Notes: generated by a model not told the origin, from the letters alone. 64,000 bases of DNA from Nocardia higoensis (GCF_015477835.1 NZ_JADLQN010000001.1:1860001-1924000); one strand, 5' to 3'; positions 27,557-39,272 are shown, counted from the first letter of the stretch. Made by a program: numbers and translations.

Positions 27557-28404
27557 CGCGCCCTGCCTTCCCGGTCGTCCCCCGAACGCCACACGCTCAC
27601 GTGATAGCCGACGCCGAACGGCGCGTCCCGATAGTAGGTCCGCACGGCCGGGTCGGCGGCGTCGGGGGCGAACACCCCCGCCAGCACCTGATATGCGGCG
27701 CGTCCGTCGACGCCGAGTCGTGCGCACTCGGCCGGGTCCAGGGCACGCAGCCCGGCGCGGTCGCCTGCGTCGAGCGCGTCGTCGATCCGGCGCTGGACCT
27801 CCGGCGCCTGCTCCTGGAAGTAGCCGGGCGCGCTGGTGGACAGGGTCGTAGCGCCGTCGGCGACGACGAGCACGCCGTGCGGCCGCGGATCGGCGTCCAG
27901 TTCGCCGCGCAACCGCGTACCCAGCGCGACGCACTCGTCCACGGAAGCGTCCGCGGACACCAAGCAGGCACGGGCCCGCACCTCCGGGGCGGCCTCCCCC
28001 CGCAACCACGCGGCGATCAGCACAGCCAGTGGGACCTCCGGATCCGGTTCGGCAGCCGAGGACAGGGCATGCGCGGACAGCCCGACAGTCACATCGGCTC
28101 CGAATCCGCGAAAGGTGCCCACCGATTCGGAGGCGTACTCCCTGGTCACAGTGATCCCCGCGCCCGCATTCGCTGCTGTGGAGGTGCCGTCGGCCGAATC
28201 GGAGCCGGCCACCGACTGTGCGGCATCGACGCCGACGACAGTCCAGCCGGCCACCCGGGCGAGTTCACCGACGGCGGCGAGCGTGGCGGCACGCACCCGC
28301 GCCACCTGCGCGGCCGGATCGTTGCCGGTCGTTCCGGATCGACCGCCGCAGAGTTCGGGAACCAGGAGCGGCGGCGAGGGGACGAGAGCCGCAATGCTGA
28401 ACAC
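27553..28404 (-). CDS. Class III extradiol dioxygenase-like protein (Rv2728c-type)
   Basis: A 283-residue alanine-rich protein matching in position and style the M. tuberculosis Rv2728c family, annotated as LigB-like or extradiol-dioxygenase-like. [18 protein letters not shown] at the start and [12 protein letters not shown] with [24 protein letters not shown] are recognisable, but the metal-binding histidines of true dioxygenases are not evident, so activity is uncertain. The GTG at 28404 gives [12 protein letters not shown]. It is translationally coupled to miaA by an ATGA overlap and faces a divergent DUF349 gene across 281 bases. Confidence 0.75.
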   Translation of the reverse strand: MFSIAALVPSPPLLVPELCGGRSGTTGNDPAAQVARVRAATLAAVGELARVAGWTVVGVDAAQSVAGSDSADGTSTAANAGAGITVTREYASESVGTFRGFGADVTVGLSAHALSSAAEPDPEVPLAVLIAAWLRGEAAPEVRARACLVSADASVDECVALGTRLRGELDADPRPHGVLVVADGATTLSTSAPGYFQEQAPEVQRRIDDALDAGDRAGLRALDPAECARLGVDGRAAYQVLAGVFAPDAADPAVRTYYRDAPFGVGYHVSVWRSGDDREGRAR

Positions 28405-28685
28405 GTCGCCAACCGTATCGGTTCGCCGTGACGCGCCGACGCGGCGCCGGGTGGGCGGCCGGGTACGGGTTCGAGTGTCTGTCGGGTCAATTCCTGCCGG
28501 GATTGATAGTGTCGGGGGTGCGACAACCCAGGTCACCACGGGTTGTCACCCCGCACCGACCCGTGGGCCGCCTTTCGCCCACGAGTGACCCGGACGCGAC
28601 CGTAGCGGCGGCTGGAGAGCAGGTCGAACGGGATGAACCAGGGCGTAACCAGGCAGCCGTGACGCGCGGCAAAGGACGGAGAGCA

Positions 28686-30077
28686 ATGACCGACAGCAAC
28701 GGAACCGCGAAGGCCACCCCCGGCAGCGCGCCGCGTCCGTCCGGTGCCCCGAAACCGGGTGGATCCAAGCCCCATCCCAAGCCGCACGCGGTCAAGCCGG
28801 CCCCCGGCCCGGCACAGCAGCATCCCCATCCGGTCGTGGTGCCCACGGTCACCGACCCCGCACGTTGGGGACGGGTCGACGAGGACGGCACCGCCTGGGT
28901 GAAGACCGCCGACGGCGAGCGGATCGTCGGCTCCTGGCAGGCGGGCGACGCCGCCGAAGGCCTGGCGCATTTCGGCCGCCGATTCGACGACCTCGCCACC
29001 GAGGTCGCCCTGCTCGAGGCGCGTCTGGCCGCCGGAGCCGATGCCCGCAAGACCAAGGCCGAGGCCATCCGGCTCGCCGAGTCGCTGCCCACCGCGGCCG
29101 TCATCGGCGACATCGACGGCCTCGCGCAGCGGCTGCGGGCGATCACCGAACACTCCGAGGAAGCCGCCGCGCACGCCAAGGAGGAAAAGGAGCGCGCCCG
29201 CCACGAGCACACCGAGCGCAAGGAAGCGCTGTGCGCGGAGGCCGAGCAGATCGCCGCCGAATCCACCCAGTGGAAGCACGCCGGCGACCGACTGCGCGAG
29301 ATCCTGGACGAGTGGAAGACCATCCGCGGTGTGGACCGCAAGGTCGACGACGCGCTGTGGAAGCGCTACTCGAAGGCCCGCGAGGCGTTCAACCGCAGAC
29401 GCGGCGCGCACTTCGCCGAGCTGGATCGGGAGCGGGCCGCAGCGAAGACGCGCAAGGAGGAGCTGTGCGTCCAGGCCGAGGAACTGTCCGGCTCCACCGA
29501 CTGGGCGGGCACCGCGGCCGTCTTCCGCGAACTGCTCAACGAGTGGAAGGCCGCCGGCAGGGCGCCGCGGGAGGCAGATGAAGCGCTGTGGCGCCGGTTC
29601 AAGAGCGCCCAGGACGTGTTCTTCGCGGCCCGCAACGCCGCCGTCTCCGAACGCGACGCCGAGTTCGAGGCCAACGCGGTCGCCAAGGAGGAACTGCTCG
29701 CGGCCTACGCCTATCTCGATCCTGCTCATCTCGACCCCGCTCAGGATCTCGACGCCGCCCGCGCCGGCCTGCGGGAGCTGCAGGAACGGTGGGAAGCGAT
29801 CGGCAAGGTGCCGCGCGAGCGGATGCACGATCTCGAGGGCAAGCTGCGCGCGATCGAGAAGCGTGTCCGGGAGGCCGTCGACGATCAGTGGCGTCGCACC
29901 GACCCCGAGGCGATGGCGCGCGCCGCGCAGTTCCGGGAGAAGGTCGCGCACTTCGAGGAACAGGCCGCCAAGGCCGAGGCGGCCGGTCGCCCCCGCGACG
30001 CCGAGAAGGCCCGCGAACAGGCCAAGCAGTGGCGTGAATGGGCCGAGGCCGCCGAAGGCGCGGTCAGCAACCTCTGA
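28686..30077 (+). CDS. DUF349-domain coiled-coil protein (Rv2731-type)
   Basis: A 463-residue highly charged, mostly helical protein. After a Pro/His-rich N-terminus (about residues 1-60), a [19 protein letters not shown] segment precedes several repeats of the DUF349 type ([30 protein letters not shown], then [27 protein letters not shown], then [20 protein letters not shown]). The tail is a long coiled coil. Rv2731 is its positional homologue; function is unknown in the family. RBS GGACGGAGAG precedes the ATG. A strong terminator follows. Confidence 0.9.
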   Translation: MTDSNGTAKATPGSAPRPSGAPKPGGSKPHPKPHAVKPAPGPAQQHPHPVVVPTVTDPARWGRVDEDGTAWVKTADGERIVGSWQAGDAAEGLAHFGRRFDDLATEVALLEARLAAGADARKTKAEAIRLAESLPTAAVIGDIDGLAQRLRAITEHSEEAAAHAKEEKERARHEHTERKEALCAEAEQIAAESTQWKHAGDRLREILDEWKTIRGVDRKVDDALWKRYSKAREAFNRRRGAHFAELDRERAAAKTRKEELCVQAEELSGSTDWAGTAAVFRELLNEWKAAGRAPREADEALWRRFKSAQDVFFAARNAAVSERDAEFEANAVAKEELLAAYAYLDPAHLDPAQDLDAARAGLRELQERWEAIGKVPRERMHDLEGKLRAIEKRVREAVDDQWRRTDPEAMARAAQFREKVAHFEEQAAKAEAAGRPRDAEKAREQAKQWREWAEAAEGAVSNL

Positions 30078-30088
30078 CCCACAGAACG

Positions 30089-30125
30089 AACGGCGCCGCC
30101 GGGTTCCTCACCCGGCGGCGCCGTT
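30089..30125. terminator. Bidirectional terminator after the DUF349 gene
   Basis: Perfect 16-bp stem (AACGGCGCCGCCGGGT and its complement) with a TCCTC loop, between convergent genes. Confidence 0.88.
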
Positions 30126-30141
30126 TCTCGATCGGGGACTA

Positions 30142-30921
30142 CTACTCGTCGCCGGAGCGGCGCTTGCGATCGCGTTCCTCCGCAGCGGCAGCGGCATTGC
30201 GGCGCTGCTCCTCCGCGGCCAGCTGTACGGCGGTGCGGCTCCACACCACACGCACCCAGTGGAAGGTCAGCACGACGACCGCGATCGTGCCGATGAGCAG
30301 GCCGATGCCCGGGCCGGCGCCCACATAGTTGTTCAGACCGGGGGTCTGGCGATGCCAGATCGAGAGGACGCCGAAGAAGGACGCCAGTGCCGAACCGGCG
30401 ACCGCGATCCAGGCCAGCACCCAGCGCCTGGTCATCAGCGCCAGCAACGAGAAGCCGACGCCGAAGAGGGCGGCGAACCAGACGAACAACCGCGAGGGTA
30501 GGCCGACGTGCTCGATGCGCGCGGCCTCGGTGCCGAGCAGCACGTCGAAGCCGCGAGCGCTGCCGGTGTGCGAGAGCACCAGCGAGAACAGCAGGACGAA
30601 GACCGCGCCGGCCACCACCATCGCGCGCACGCCGGGATCGATCTCCCCGGCGACGCGCCGTTCGACCGCATCGAGCTCGTCACGGAACTGATCGAAGTCT
30701 CCCCCGATACTTCTGCTACCGCTGCTCTCGCTGCTGTGCTCGACGGAGCTCACCGCGTCGCCTCCTGGGTCGTCGTCGCCGGCATCGGATCGGTCCCGAT
30801 CTGCGTCCCGATCTACTCTGCCACCTGCGTCCGAGCCCGTGGCACCCGCCCCACTACGAGACGTAGTATCCGGGTCGGGCTCATCGTCTCGATCGCGATC
30901 GTCCCGGTTCGGCCCGCTCAT
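30142..30921 (-). CDS. Conserved membrane protein (Rv2732c-type)
   Basis: A 259-residue protein. A strongly charged N-terminus ([11 protein letters not shown]..., about residues 1-95) precedes four predicted transmembrane helices between about residues 98 and 235 ([72 protein letters not shown]) and a basic coiled C-terminus. No catalytic motif is seen. The start ATG overlaps the miaB stop (ATGA), so it is translated with miaB, as the homologue in M. tuberculosis is linked. The function is unknown. Confidence 0.82.
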   Translation of the reverse strand: MSGPNRDDRDRDDEPDPDTTSRSGAGATGSDAGGRVDRDADRDRSDAGDDDPGGDAVSSVEHSSESSGSRSIGGDFDQFRDELDAVERRVAGEIDPGVRAMVVAGAVFVLLFSLVLSHTGSARGFDVLLGTEAARIEHVGLPSRLFVWFAALFGVGFSLLALMTRRWVLAWIAVAGSALASFFGVLSIWHRQTPGLNNYVGAGPGIGLLIGTIAVVVLTFHWVRVVWSRTAVQLAAEEQRRNAAAAAEERDRKRRSGDE

Positions 30922-32414
30922 GAGCCGCAACCGGTCGAGCAGCCCGCGGCGGCCGGTTCCGGCGCGGGTGCGCCGATCCTGGGCAGGCCGAGTCCGACGC
31001 CGATCGGCGCGGTCTTCGGGGTGACACCGCGCTCGTGCGCGTCACCGGCGCGGGTACGGCGATGGTTCCTGATCGGGGAGTCGGCGATCAGATGATGCGG
31101 CGCGGCCTCGGTGACGTCGACGGTGATCAGGTCGCCGGGGCGGATCGGCTCGGCGGTACCGCCCGGCCGGAAGTGCACCAGCCTGCCGTCGCGGGCCCGG
31201 CCGCTCATCCGGGCGGTGGCGGCGTTTTTCTTGCCCGCGCCCTCGGCGACCAGCAGTTCCACCTCCGCGCCGATCAGATCGCGGTTGGCCGCCAGCGAGA
31301 TCTCCTCTTGCAGCGCGATGAGCCGGTCGTAGCGCTCCTGCACCACCTGCTTGGGGAGCTGATCGGGCATCTCGGCCGCGGGTGTGCCGGGACGCTTGGA
31401 GTACTGGAAAGTGAAGGCGCTGGTGAACCGGGCCTGCCGCACCACGTCCAGGGTCTCCTGGAAGTCCGCCTCGGTCTCGCCGGGGAAGCCGACGATGATG
31501 TCGGTGGTGATGGCCGCGCGCACCTTCTCGATGATGCCCAGGTAGCGCGCCTTGCGATAGGAGCGGCGCATGGCCTTGAGCACCCGGTCGGAGCCGGACT
31601 GCAACGGCATGTGCAACTGGGGGCAGATATTGGGGGTCTGTGCCATCGCCTCGATCACGTCGTCGGTGAACTCGGCCGGATGCGGCGAGGTGAAGCGCAC
31701 TCGCTCCAGTCCCTCGATGGTGCCGCAGGCGCGCAGCAGCTTGGCGAAGGCACCGCGATCGCGCGGCTCGTCCGGATCGGCGAAGGAAGCGCCGTAGGAA
31801 TTGACGTTCTGCCCGAGCAAGGTGACCTCGAGCACGCCCTGCTCGACGAGCGCCTGCACTTCGGCGAGTACGTCGCCGGGCCTGCGGTCGACTTCCTTGC
31901 CGCGTAGCGAAGGCACGATGCAGAAGGTGCAGGTGTTGTTGCACCCCACCGATATCGAGACCCAGCCCGCATAGGCGGATTCCCGCTTGGCGGGCAGGGT
32001 CGAGGGGAAAGCCTCGAGCGATTCCAGGATCTCGACCTGTGCGTGCTCGTTGTGCCGGGCGCGTTCGAGCAGCACCGGCAGCGAGCCCAGGTTGTGGGTG
32101 CCGAACACCACGTCCACCCAGGGCGCCTTGCGCACCACGGTGTCGCGGTCCTTCTGCGCCAGGCAGCCGCCGACCGCGATCTGCATGCCCGGCCGGCCGG
32201 CCTTCACCGGCGCGAGATGGCCGAGTGTGCCGTAGAGCTTGTTGTCGGCGTTCTCGCGCACCGCGCAGGTGTTGAAGACGACGAGGTCCGCCGTTGCCCC
32301 GGGAGCGACCTTGACGTAGCCGGCGTCCTCGAGCAGACCGGACAAGCGTTCGGAATCGTGCACGTTCATCTGGCAGCCGAAGGTGCGGATCTCGTAGCTG
32401 CGTTCTCCGTTCAT
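30918..32414 (-). CDS. miaB: tRNA methylthiotransferase MiaB
   Basis: A 498-residue radical-SAM enzyme that converts i6A37 in tRNA to ms2i6A37. The N-terminal UPF0004 domain holds the auxiliary cluster cysteines (TFGCQMN, FNTCAVR, GGCLAQ); the radical-SAM cluster motif is [12 protein letters not shown]; the TRAM domain begins near [14 protein letters not shown]. The C-terminus past about residue 455 is a low-complexity tail. The ATG at 32414 is chosen ([17 protein letters not shown]); the frame extends 29 codons. The next gene's ATG overlaps the stop. Confidence 0.96.
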   Translation of the reverse strand: MNGERSYEIRTFGCQMNVHDSERLSGLLEDAGYVKVAPGATADLVVFNTCAVRENADNKLYGTLGHLAPVKAGRPGMQIAVGGCLAQKDRDTVVRKAPWVDVVFGTHNLGSLPVLLERARHNEHAQVEILESLEAFPSTLPAKRESAYAGWVSISVGCNNTCTFCIVPSLRGKEVDRRPGDVLAEVQALVEQGVLEVTLLGQNVNSYGASFADPDEPRDRGAFAKLLRACGTIEGLERVRFTSPHPAEFTDDVIEAMAQTPNICPQLHMPLQSGSDRVLKAMRRSYRKARYLGIIEKVRAAITTDIIVGFPGETEADFQETLDVVRQARFTSAFTFQYSKRPGTPAAEMPDQLPKQVVQERYDRLIALQEEISLAANRDLIGAEVELLVAEGAGKKNAATARMSGRARDGRLVHFRPGGTAEPIRPGDLITVDVTEAAPHHLIADSPIRNHRRTRAGDAHERGVTPKTAPIGVGLGLPRIGAPAPEPAAAGCSTGCGS

Positions 32415-32605
32415 CACCTGTCCGATCGATTCCACCCGTCCAGGGTACGGGGGCCCGCGTGGGCGTCGCACTCGGTATCCGCGCAGGCCCGGCGGGCGCA
32501 CGGGATCCCCCTGCCGGGTTACGAGGACGTGACGCCCCGGCGTGGCAATACGGCGTGTTGCCGAAAGCGGGGCAAAACGCTGTTTTCCCCTTAAGGTCGA
32601 AGACC

Positions 32606-33415
32606 ATGAGCGATGCCGCCGCCCCGACCGGCACGACCGGCGACGACCCGAAACCGGCCCCCGCCACCGCAGGCTCTGCGCCGCCGATGATTTCGATGCG
32701 CGGTGTCGACAAGCACTTCGGCAAGCTGCACGTGCTGCGCGACATCGATCTGGAGGTCCCGCGTGGACAGGTGGTGATCGTCCTCGGCCCGTCCGGTTCA
32801 GGGAAGTCCACCCTGATCCGGACCATCAATCGGCTCGAGCCCATCGATTCCGGCGCCATCGCCGTCGACGGCGTTGCGCTGCCGTCGGAGGGCAAGGCGC
32901 TGGCTGCGTTGCGCGCCGACGTCGGCATGGTCTTCCAGTCGTTCAATCTGTTCGCGCACAAGACAATTCTCGACAATGTGATGCTCGCCCCGATGAAGGT
33001 ACGCCGGGTCGGGAAACAGCAGGCGCGCAGCCGGGCGATGGAATTGCTCGAGCGGGTCGGCATCGCCGACCAGGCCGACAAGTACCCCGCCCAGCTGTCC
33101 GGCGGTCAGCAGCAGCGAGTCGCCATCGCGCGGGCATTGGCGATGAACCCCAAGGTCATGCTGTTCGACGAGCCGACCTCCGCGCTGGACCCGGAAATGG
33201 TCAACGAGGTGCTCGACGTGATGGTCTCGCTCGCCAAAGAGGGCATGACCATGCTGGTGGTCACCCACGAGATGGGCTTCGCCCGGCGCGCGGGCGACCG
33301 GGTGCTGTTCATGGCCGACGGCTCGGTCGTCGAGGACACCGACCCCGAAACCTTCTTCACGACACCGAAATCCGAACGAGCCAAGGACTTCCTGGGCAAG
33401 ATTCTCAGCCACTGA
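32606..33415 (+). CDS. gluA: Glutamate ABC transporter ATP-binding protein GluA
   Basis: A 269-residue ATPase for polar amino acid uptake. Walker [10 protein letters not shown], signature LSGGQQQR, Walker [15 protein letters not shown] and a switch histidine in VVTHEM are intact. An unusual 22-residue Pro/Ala/Thr-rich N-terminus precedes the domain. It opens gluABCD, the Corynebacterium/Nocardia glutamate-import operon: ATPase, lipoprotein, two permeases. The operon runs divergently from miaB; a 191-base gap carries its promoter. The gene has a weak AAGG-type RBS. Confidence 0.92.
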   Translation: MSDAAAPTGTTGDDPKPAPATAGSAPPMISMRGVDKHFGKLHVLRDIDLEVPRGQVVIVLGPSGSGKSTLIRTINRLEPIDSGAIAVDGVALPSEGKALAALRADVGMVFQSFNLFAHKTILDNVMLAPMKVRRVGKQQARSRAMELLERVGIADQADKYPAQLSGGQQQRVAIARALAMNPKVMLFDEPTSALDPEMVNEVLDVMVSLAKEGMTMLVVTHEMGFARRAGDRVLFMADGSVVEDTDPETFFTTPKSERAKDFLGKILSH

Positions 33416-33469
33416 GCATCCCCGTCCCGAACCACGGCAGCGAAATTCACACAAGGAGTTAGGAACTCG

Positions 33470-34303
33470 ATGAGGATCACCCGTGCACTTCGTTTCGGCA
33501 TCGGGGCGCTCGCCCTGGCCTTGGCCGCCACCGGCTGCGGCGGCGGCGACGAGGGCAGTGCTCTCGAACACGCCGAGGAAGGCAAGCTCACCATCGGCAT
33601 CAAGTACGACCAGCCGGGTCTGGGACTGCGCACCAAGGACGGCACCTTCACCGGCTTCGACGTCGCGGTCGCCGAGTACGTGGCGGGCAAGCTCGGCGTG
33701 CAGCCCGAGGGCATCACCTTCAAGGAGGCTCCGTCCGCGCAGCGCGAGACGCTGATCGAGAACGGCCAGGTCGACTTCATCGTCGCCACCTACTCGATCA
33801 ACGACAAGCGCAAGGAGAAGGTCGACTTCGCCGGTCCCTACTACGTGGCGGGCCAGTCGCTGCTGGTGCGGGCCGACAACACCGACATCACCGGTCCGGA
33901 ATCGCTGAACGGCAACAAGAAGCTGTGCTCGGTGAAGGGCTCGACCCCGGCGCAGAACGTCAAGGACAAGTACGCCAACGAGGTGCAGCTGCAGGAGTTC
34001 GACACCTACTCGCTGTGCGTGGAGGCGCTGCGCAACGGCTCGGTCGACGCGGTGACCACCGACGACATCATCCTGGCCGGTTTCGCCGCCCAGTCCCCCG
34101 GACAGCTCAAGGTGGTCGGCGAGACCTTCACCACCGAGAATTACGGCATCGGCTTGGCCAAGGGTGATCAGGAAACGCGCGACCGGATCAACGACGCGAT
34201 CGAGGAGATGATCTCCTCGGGCGCGTGGGAGGCCGCGCTGAAGCAGAGCGTCGGCGCCGCCGATTTCACCCCGTCACCCGCACCGCAGGTCGACCGCTAC
34301 TGA
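33470..34303 (+). CDS. gluB: Glutamate-binding lipoprotein GluB
   Basis: A 277-residue solute-binding lipoprotein of the SBP_bac_3 family. The lipobox LAATGC places the lipidated cysteine at residue 23, anchoring it outside the membrane. LTIGIKYDQPGLGLR, FDVAVAEYVAGKLGV and VDFIVATYSIN are typical. It captures glutamate for the permeases encoded next. AAGGAG precedes the ATG. After its stop comes a hairpin (34313-34340) that may enrich this subunit, as binding proteins are usually needed in excess. Confidence 0.93.
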   Translation: MRITRALRFGIGALALALAATGCGGGDEGSALEHAEEGKLTIGIKYDQPGLGLRTKDGTFTGFDVAVAEYVAGKLGVQPEGITFKEAPSAQRETLIENGQVDFIVATYSINDKRKEKVDFAGPYYVAGQSLLVRADNTDITGPESLNGNKKLCSVKGSTPAQNVKDKYANEVQLQEFDTYSLCVEALRNGSVDAVTTDDIILAGFAAQSPGQLKVVGETFTTENYGIGLAKGDQETRDRINDAIEEMISSGAWEAALKQSVGAADFTPSPAPQVDRY

Positions 34304-34312
34304 GCCGGAGGG

Positions 34313-34340
34313 AGGGCGGCCCGCCGCCTCGGGCCGCCCT
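34313..34340 (+). terminator. Attenuating hairpin between gluB and gluC
   Basis: Perfect 11-bp stem AGGGCGGCCCG/CGGGCCGCCCT around a 6-base loop, 9 bases past the gluB stop, with no long T-run. It may partly stop transcription or protect the 3' end of gluAB mRNA. Confidence 0.6.
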
Positions 34341-34396
34341 CACCCGATCGATCCCCCGCTCGACCACCACACACCGATGGGAGGGACGCGCCGGCC

Positions 34397-35068
34397 GTGT
34401 TCGACCTGATCTCGGAATACGACACCCAGATCCTGGAAGCGTTCTGGGTCACGATCAAACTGACCTTCTTCTCCGCGATCGGCGCGCTGGTTCTCGGCAC
34501 GATCGTCGCCGCGATGCGCGTATCACCGGTCCCGGTCGCCCGCTGGCTGGGCACCGCCTACGTCACCGTCTTCCGCAACACCCCGCTGACCCTGATCATC
34601 GTGTTCTGTTCGCTCGGCCTGTATTCGGCGCTGGGCTGGACGCTGGCCGGGGATTCCATCGTCGACAACAACTACTGGTGGGCGATCGTCGGCCTGAGCG
34701 TCTATACCGCGGCGTTCGTGTGCGAGTCACTGCGGTCGGGCATCAACACCGTGCCGCTGGGGCAGTCCGAGGCGGGCCGCTCGCTCGGCTTCGGTTTCGC
34801 TCAGAATCTGCGCCTGGTGGTGTTGCCGCAGGCTTTCCGTTCGGTGATCGCCCCGCTGGGCAGCGTGCTGATCGCACTGACCAAGAACTCGACCATCGCC
34901 GCGGCCATCGGCGTCGCCGAAGCCGCCCACCTGATGGCCGAGATGATCGAGAACGAAGCCGCCCTGCTCGCCATCGGCGCGATCTTCGCTTTCGGCTTCG
35001 TCCTCATCACCCTGCCGACCGGCCTGCTGTTCGGCTGGCTCGCGAAGCGATACGAGGTGTCCCGATGA
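34397..35068 (+). CDS. gluC: Glutamate ABC transporter permease GluC
   Basis: A 223-residue BPD_transp_1 permease, HisM type. About five transmembrane helices, with the EAA-type cytoplasmic loop SEAGRSLGFGFAQNLRLVVLPQAFR that docks with GluA. It pairs with GluD to form the translocation channel. It starts with GTG at 34397; the nearest purine-rich stretch, GGGAGGG, lies 11 bases upstream, a long spacing. The intergenic hairpin upstream may lower its level relative to gluB. Confidence 0.92.
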   Translation: MFDLISEYDTQILEAFWVTIKLTFFSAIGALVLGTIVAAMRVSPVPVARWLGTAYVTVFRNTPLTLIIVFCSLGLYSALGWTLAGDSIVDNNYWWAIVGLSVYTAAFVCESLRSGINTVPLGQSEAGRSLGFGFAQNLRLVVLPQAFRSVIAPLGSVLIALTKNSTIAAAIGVAEAAHLMAEMIENEAALLAIGAIFAFGFVLITLPTGLLFGWLAKRYEVSR

Positions 35069-35111
35069 GCGGTCACCCAGGACGCCCACTCATCGACAGG
35101 AGGTCGCGCCG

Positions 35112-36008
35112 ATGAGTTCCGGAGCTTCGGTTCTGTTCGACGCGCCCGGACGCCGGGCCCGAATCCGCAACCACATCCTCTCGGTACTGGTCGCCGCCGC
35201 GATCATCGCGGCCGGCTACTACCTGTTCCGGGTCTTCGAGCAGAAGGGCCAGTTCGAGGCCGCGAAATGGACACCGTTCCTCGAGCAGGAGGTCTGGACG
35301 ACCTACCTGCTGCCCGGTCTGCGAGGCACGATCGTCGCGGCGCTGCTGTCCATCGTGTTCGCGATGGTCCTCGGCATGATCTTCGGCATCCTGCGGCTGT
35401 CCGAGCATCGCTCGATACGGATCGTGGCGGGCACCGTCGTGGAGTTCGCGCGCGCCATCCCGGTGCTGATCCTGATGATCTTCCTGTTCGCCCTGTTCAG
35501 CGAATACGACGTGTTCAAGTCCGACGATCTGGCGCTGGCCGCGGTCGTCACCGCGCTGACCATCTACAACGGCTCGGTCATCGCCGAGATCGTGCGGGCA
35601 GGCATCCGCTCGCTGCCGCGCGGGCAGACCGAGGCGGCGCTGGCAGTCGGCATGCGCAAGAACCAGCTGATGCGGCTGATCCTGCTGCCGCAGGCGATCA
35701 CCGCCATGCTGCCCGCCCTGATCTCGCAGATGGTGGTGGCGCTCAAGGACACGGCCCTGGGGTACCAGATCACCTACGTCGAGATCGTGCGGTCGGGCCA
35801 GCAGCTCGGTGCGTCCGAGAGCAACACGATCCCCGCGCTGGTCGTCGTCGCGCTCGTCATGATCGCGCTCAACAGCACGCTGACCTTCGTCGCGACCGCG
35901 GTGGAGCGGCGGTTGCGTTCAGGGAAGCGGGCCAAGGGCGGCGCGGTGCTGGCCGCCGATTCCGTCATCACCGACGCCGCACCCGGGATGGACTTGGAGA
36001 AGAGATGA
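35112..36008 (+). CDS. gluD: Glutamate ABC transporter permease GluD
   Basis: A 298-residue permease, longer than GluC, with an extra N-terminal helix (SVLVAAAIIAAGYYLFRVF). The EAA loop TEAALAVGMRKNQLMRLILLPQA is present. It completes the transporter with GluA, GluB and GluC. A perfect AGGAGG sits 8 bases before the ATG. A hairpin at the 3' side (36019-36048) closes the operon before a convergent gene. Confidence 0.92.
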   Translation: MSSGASVLFDAPGRRARIRNHILSVLVAAAIIAAGYYLFRVFEQKGQFEAAKWTPFLEQEVWTTYLLPGLRGTIVAALLSIVFAMVLGMIFGILRLSEHRSIRIVAGTVVEFARAIPVLILMIFLFALFSEYDVFKSDDLALAAVVTALTIYNGSVIAEIVRAGIRSLPRGQTEAALAVGMRKNQLMRLILLPQAITAMLPALISQMVVALKDTALGYQITYVEIVRSGQQLGASESNTIPALVVVALVMIALNSTLTFVATAVERRLRSGKRAKGGAVLAADSVITDAAPGMDLEKR

Positions 36009-36018
36009 ACGTGGCGAC

Positions 36019-36048
36019 CGCCGCCGGGCGGCCCATCGTCCGGCGGCG
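36019..36048. terminator. Hairpin between gluD and the convergent dehydrogenase
   Basis: CGCCGCCGG and CCGGCGGCG pair around a 12-base loop, ending next to the dehydrogenase stop codon at 36049. Confidence 0.6.
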
Positions 36049-36909
36049 TCACGGCTGGTACTTGTAGAAGCCCTCGCCGGTGGCGATGCCGAGCTTGCCC
36101 TTGTCGATGTAGTTCGCCTTCAACCAGGCGGCGAGTTGCTGGGCGTCCTCGCCGCCGTTCACCAGAATGTTGTAGGGGGTGGTGAGCCCGATGACATCGA
36201 GGATCTGGAACGGGCCCATCGGCGCGCCGGTGCCGATGCGCCAGGTCTTGTCGATCGCCTCGGGCTCGGCGTATCCACCCGCGGCGAGCGCCAACCCCGC
36301 ATCGAGGAGCGGCACGAGCAGCGAGTTGAGCACGTATCCCGCCTTCTCCTTGTGCATTTCGATCGGCACCATCCCGATGGCCTCGGCGAACGCGGCCACC
36401 GCCCGGAACACCGCCGGGTCGGTATCGGTCGTGCCCATGACCTCGGCGGTGTTCATCTTCCACACCCGGTTGGCGAAGTGCAGCGCGAGGAACCGATCGG
36501 GGCGTCCGGTGAAATCCTTGATGTCGCTGGGCAGCAGCGTCGAGGAGTTGGTGGCGAAGATCGTCCGCTCGGGCGCGAGTTCACCCAGCCGCTGGTAGAT
36601 GTCGCGTTTGATGTCGAGTACCTCGGGGACCGCTTCGATCACCAGGTCGGCCTCGGCAACGGCCGCAGCCAAATCGGTGGTCAGCGTGATCGCGGAGCGA
36701 GCCTGCTCGGTCGTGTCGCCGGTGGCGCCGGGCACTTCCTCTCGATAGGTGGCGGCCAGCGTCGCCAGGCGCTCCCGCGCCGTCGCCAGCGCCTCCTCAC
36801 CGATGTCGTAGGCGATGACGTCGAACCCTCGGAACGAGGTCTGGAACGCGATCTGCGAGCCGAGCACACCGGTCCCCAGAACGGTCACCTTCTCGATCTC
36901 GAAGTCCAT
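36049..36909 (-). CDS. 3-hydroxyacyl-CoA dehydrogenase family protein
   Basis: A 286-residue NAD-binding dehydrogenase resembling 3-hydroxybutyryl-CoA dehydrogenases. The Rossmann motif GTGVLGSQIAF lies near residue 11; the catalytic site is marked by ATNSSTLLPSDI and LHFANRVWKMNTAEV, where the usual HFFNP is replaced by LHFANRV. The C-terminal domain has GAPMGPFQILDVIGL. The ATG at 36909 is preceded by GGGAAGGGAG. It is likely to act in beta-oxidation or butyrate-type metabolism, but the exact substrate is unclear. Confidence 0.88.
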   Translation of the reverse strand: MDFEIEKVTVLGTGVLGSQIAFQTSFRGFDVIAYDIGEEALATARERLATLAATYREEVPGATGDTTEQARSAITLTTDLAAAVAEADLVIEAVPEVLDIKRDIYQRLGELAPERTIFATNSSTLLPSDIKDFTGRPDRFLALHFANRVWKMNTAEVMGTTDTDPAVFRAVAAFAEAIGMVPIEMHKEKAGYVLNSLLVPLLDAGLALAAGGYAEPEAIDKTWRIGTGAPMGPFQILDVIGLTTPYNILVNGGEDAQQLAAWLKANYIDKGKLGIATGEGFYKYQP

Positions 36910-37100
36910 CGTGTTCTCTCCCTTCCCGCGAGACGACCCTCGCCTCGCGACACCACCGACCATCATGGTCCCGCCGGAGGAGCACTGCCCGCAGACCGTC
37001 GTCGACGATCCGCCGACTACCCGTTCCGGCGGAGACGACACCGCGGACGCGTGGCGACTCCGGCCCGGGCGCGCACACCCGGACCCGGCCTCGACCGCAT

Positions 37101-37130
37101 CGCAGCGGAACGTGTCGACGTTCCGCTGCG
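37101..37130 (-). terminator. Terminator of the recA-recX transcript
   Basis: Perfect 12-bp stem CGCAGCGGAACG and complement with a TGTCGA loop, 27 bases past the recX stop. Confidence 0.72.
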
Positions 37131-37156
37131 CCGCCGCGGTGCGACCGACCCGGTGC

Positions 37157-38161
37157 TCAGGGAATTCGGTCCGGCGGCGAATCAGCGGCGTCGAGCGCCC
37201 CCAACTCCGCCTTCACCACGGTGTACGCCGTGGATTGGCTGTAGCCGCGCCGGGCCAGCATGCCGACGAGACGGCGAAGAGCCTTGTCGCGCTCCAGATC
37301 TCGCGGCATGGTGCGCAGCTTGCGCCGGACCAGGTCGGCGGCGCGGACCCGTTCGTCGTCGTCGCTGACCGCGGCGAGCGCGGCGGCCGCGTCCGAGGGG
37401 GCGACGCCCTTGCGACGAAGTTCCCGGGCCAGGGCCTGCCTGCCCTTGCCGGAGTAGGTGTGCCGCGCGTTCACCCACTGCTCGGCGAAGGCGGCGTCGT
37501 CCACGAGCCCGACCTCGGCGAGACGGTGCAGCGCGCTCTCGGCGATCTCCGGGGCGAACCCCTTCGCGGCGAGGCGCTGGCAGAGCTCGGCACGGCTGCG
37601 GGCGCGGACGGCGAGCAGGCGAAGACACGCGTCCTTCGCCTGCTCGACCGTCCCACCGTGCGGGGTGCGCCCCGGCGTCGACCGGCTCTCGCCCGCCTCC
37701 GTCTCCCGCGCATCCCACTCGGATCCGGCCGCCACCGGATCCACCCGGCGGGCCGCGCGACCCGCGCGCGCCGACCGGGAACTCTTCGGCTTCCTGTCTC
37801 GCTCCGGCTCGCCGTAGCGATCTTCCCCATGAGCTGCTTCGCCTCGGGCCGCGTCGCCTCGGACCGCGTCATCGTCGGGAAGGATGCCGGACTCGTCGGA
37901 CATGCTGTGGCCGCCGCCGGATCCGCGACCACCGAGACCGTTCCCACGGGTGGCGCCTGTGTCGAAGAGCCGGCGGGTGGACCCGGTCGAGCGTGCCCGC
38001 TGCGGATCGGACTCGCTCGACCGGGTTCCCTGGTTGTCCGCGTCGGCCGAACCACCTTCGGCCGACGGGACCGGTTCTTCCCTCGCACGCCGTCGTGCCA
38101 CCGCGGTGTCGGTCCCGGAGCGGTTCGCGTCGGAGAGGAGTTCGTGCAGCCGGCGGCGCAT
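37157..38161 (-). CDS. recX: RecA regulator RecX with a long N-terminal extension
   Basis: The conserved RecX core (three-helix repeats from VEQAKDACLRLLAVRARSRAELCQRL at about residue 168 to the end) inhibits or tunes RecA filaments. M. tuberculosis RecX is 174 residues; this ORF would be 334, with a charged, disordered N-terminus. Starting at the internal ATG at 37903 (MSDESGILPDDD) would still leave an 80-residue extension, so the start is uncertain; neither has a strong RBS. It follows recA by 67 bases and is probably co-transcribed and SOS-induced. Confidence 0.88.
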   Translation of the reverse strand: MRRRLHELLSDANRSGTDTAVARRRAREEPVPSAEGGSADADNQGTRSSESDPQRARSTGSTRRLFDTGATRGNGLGGRGSGGGHSMSDESGILPDDDAVRGDAARGEAAHGEDRYGEPERDRKPKSSRSARAGRAARRVDPVAAGSEWDARETEAGESRSTPGRTPHGGTVEQAKDACLRLLAVRARSRAELCQRLAAKGFAPEIAESALHRLAEVGLVDDAAFAEQWVNARHTYSGKGRQALARELRRKGVAPSDAAAALAAVSDDDERVRAADLVRRKLRTMPRDLERDKALRRLVGMLARRGYSQSTAYTVVKAELGALDAADSPPDRIP

Positions 38162-38228
38162 GTCGTCGACCGGATCGGACCGCTGTGCGGCGGAACGATC
38201 GGGCGCTGTACGCCCACCGGCGATCGGC

Positions 38229-39272
<1,044 letters not shown>

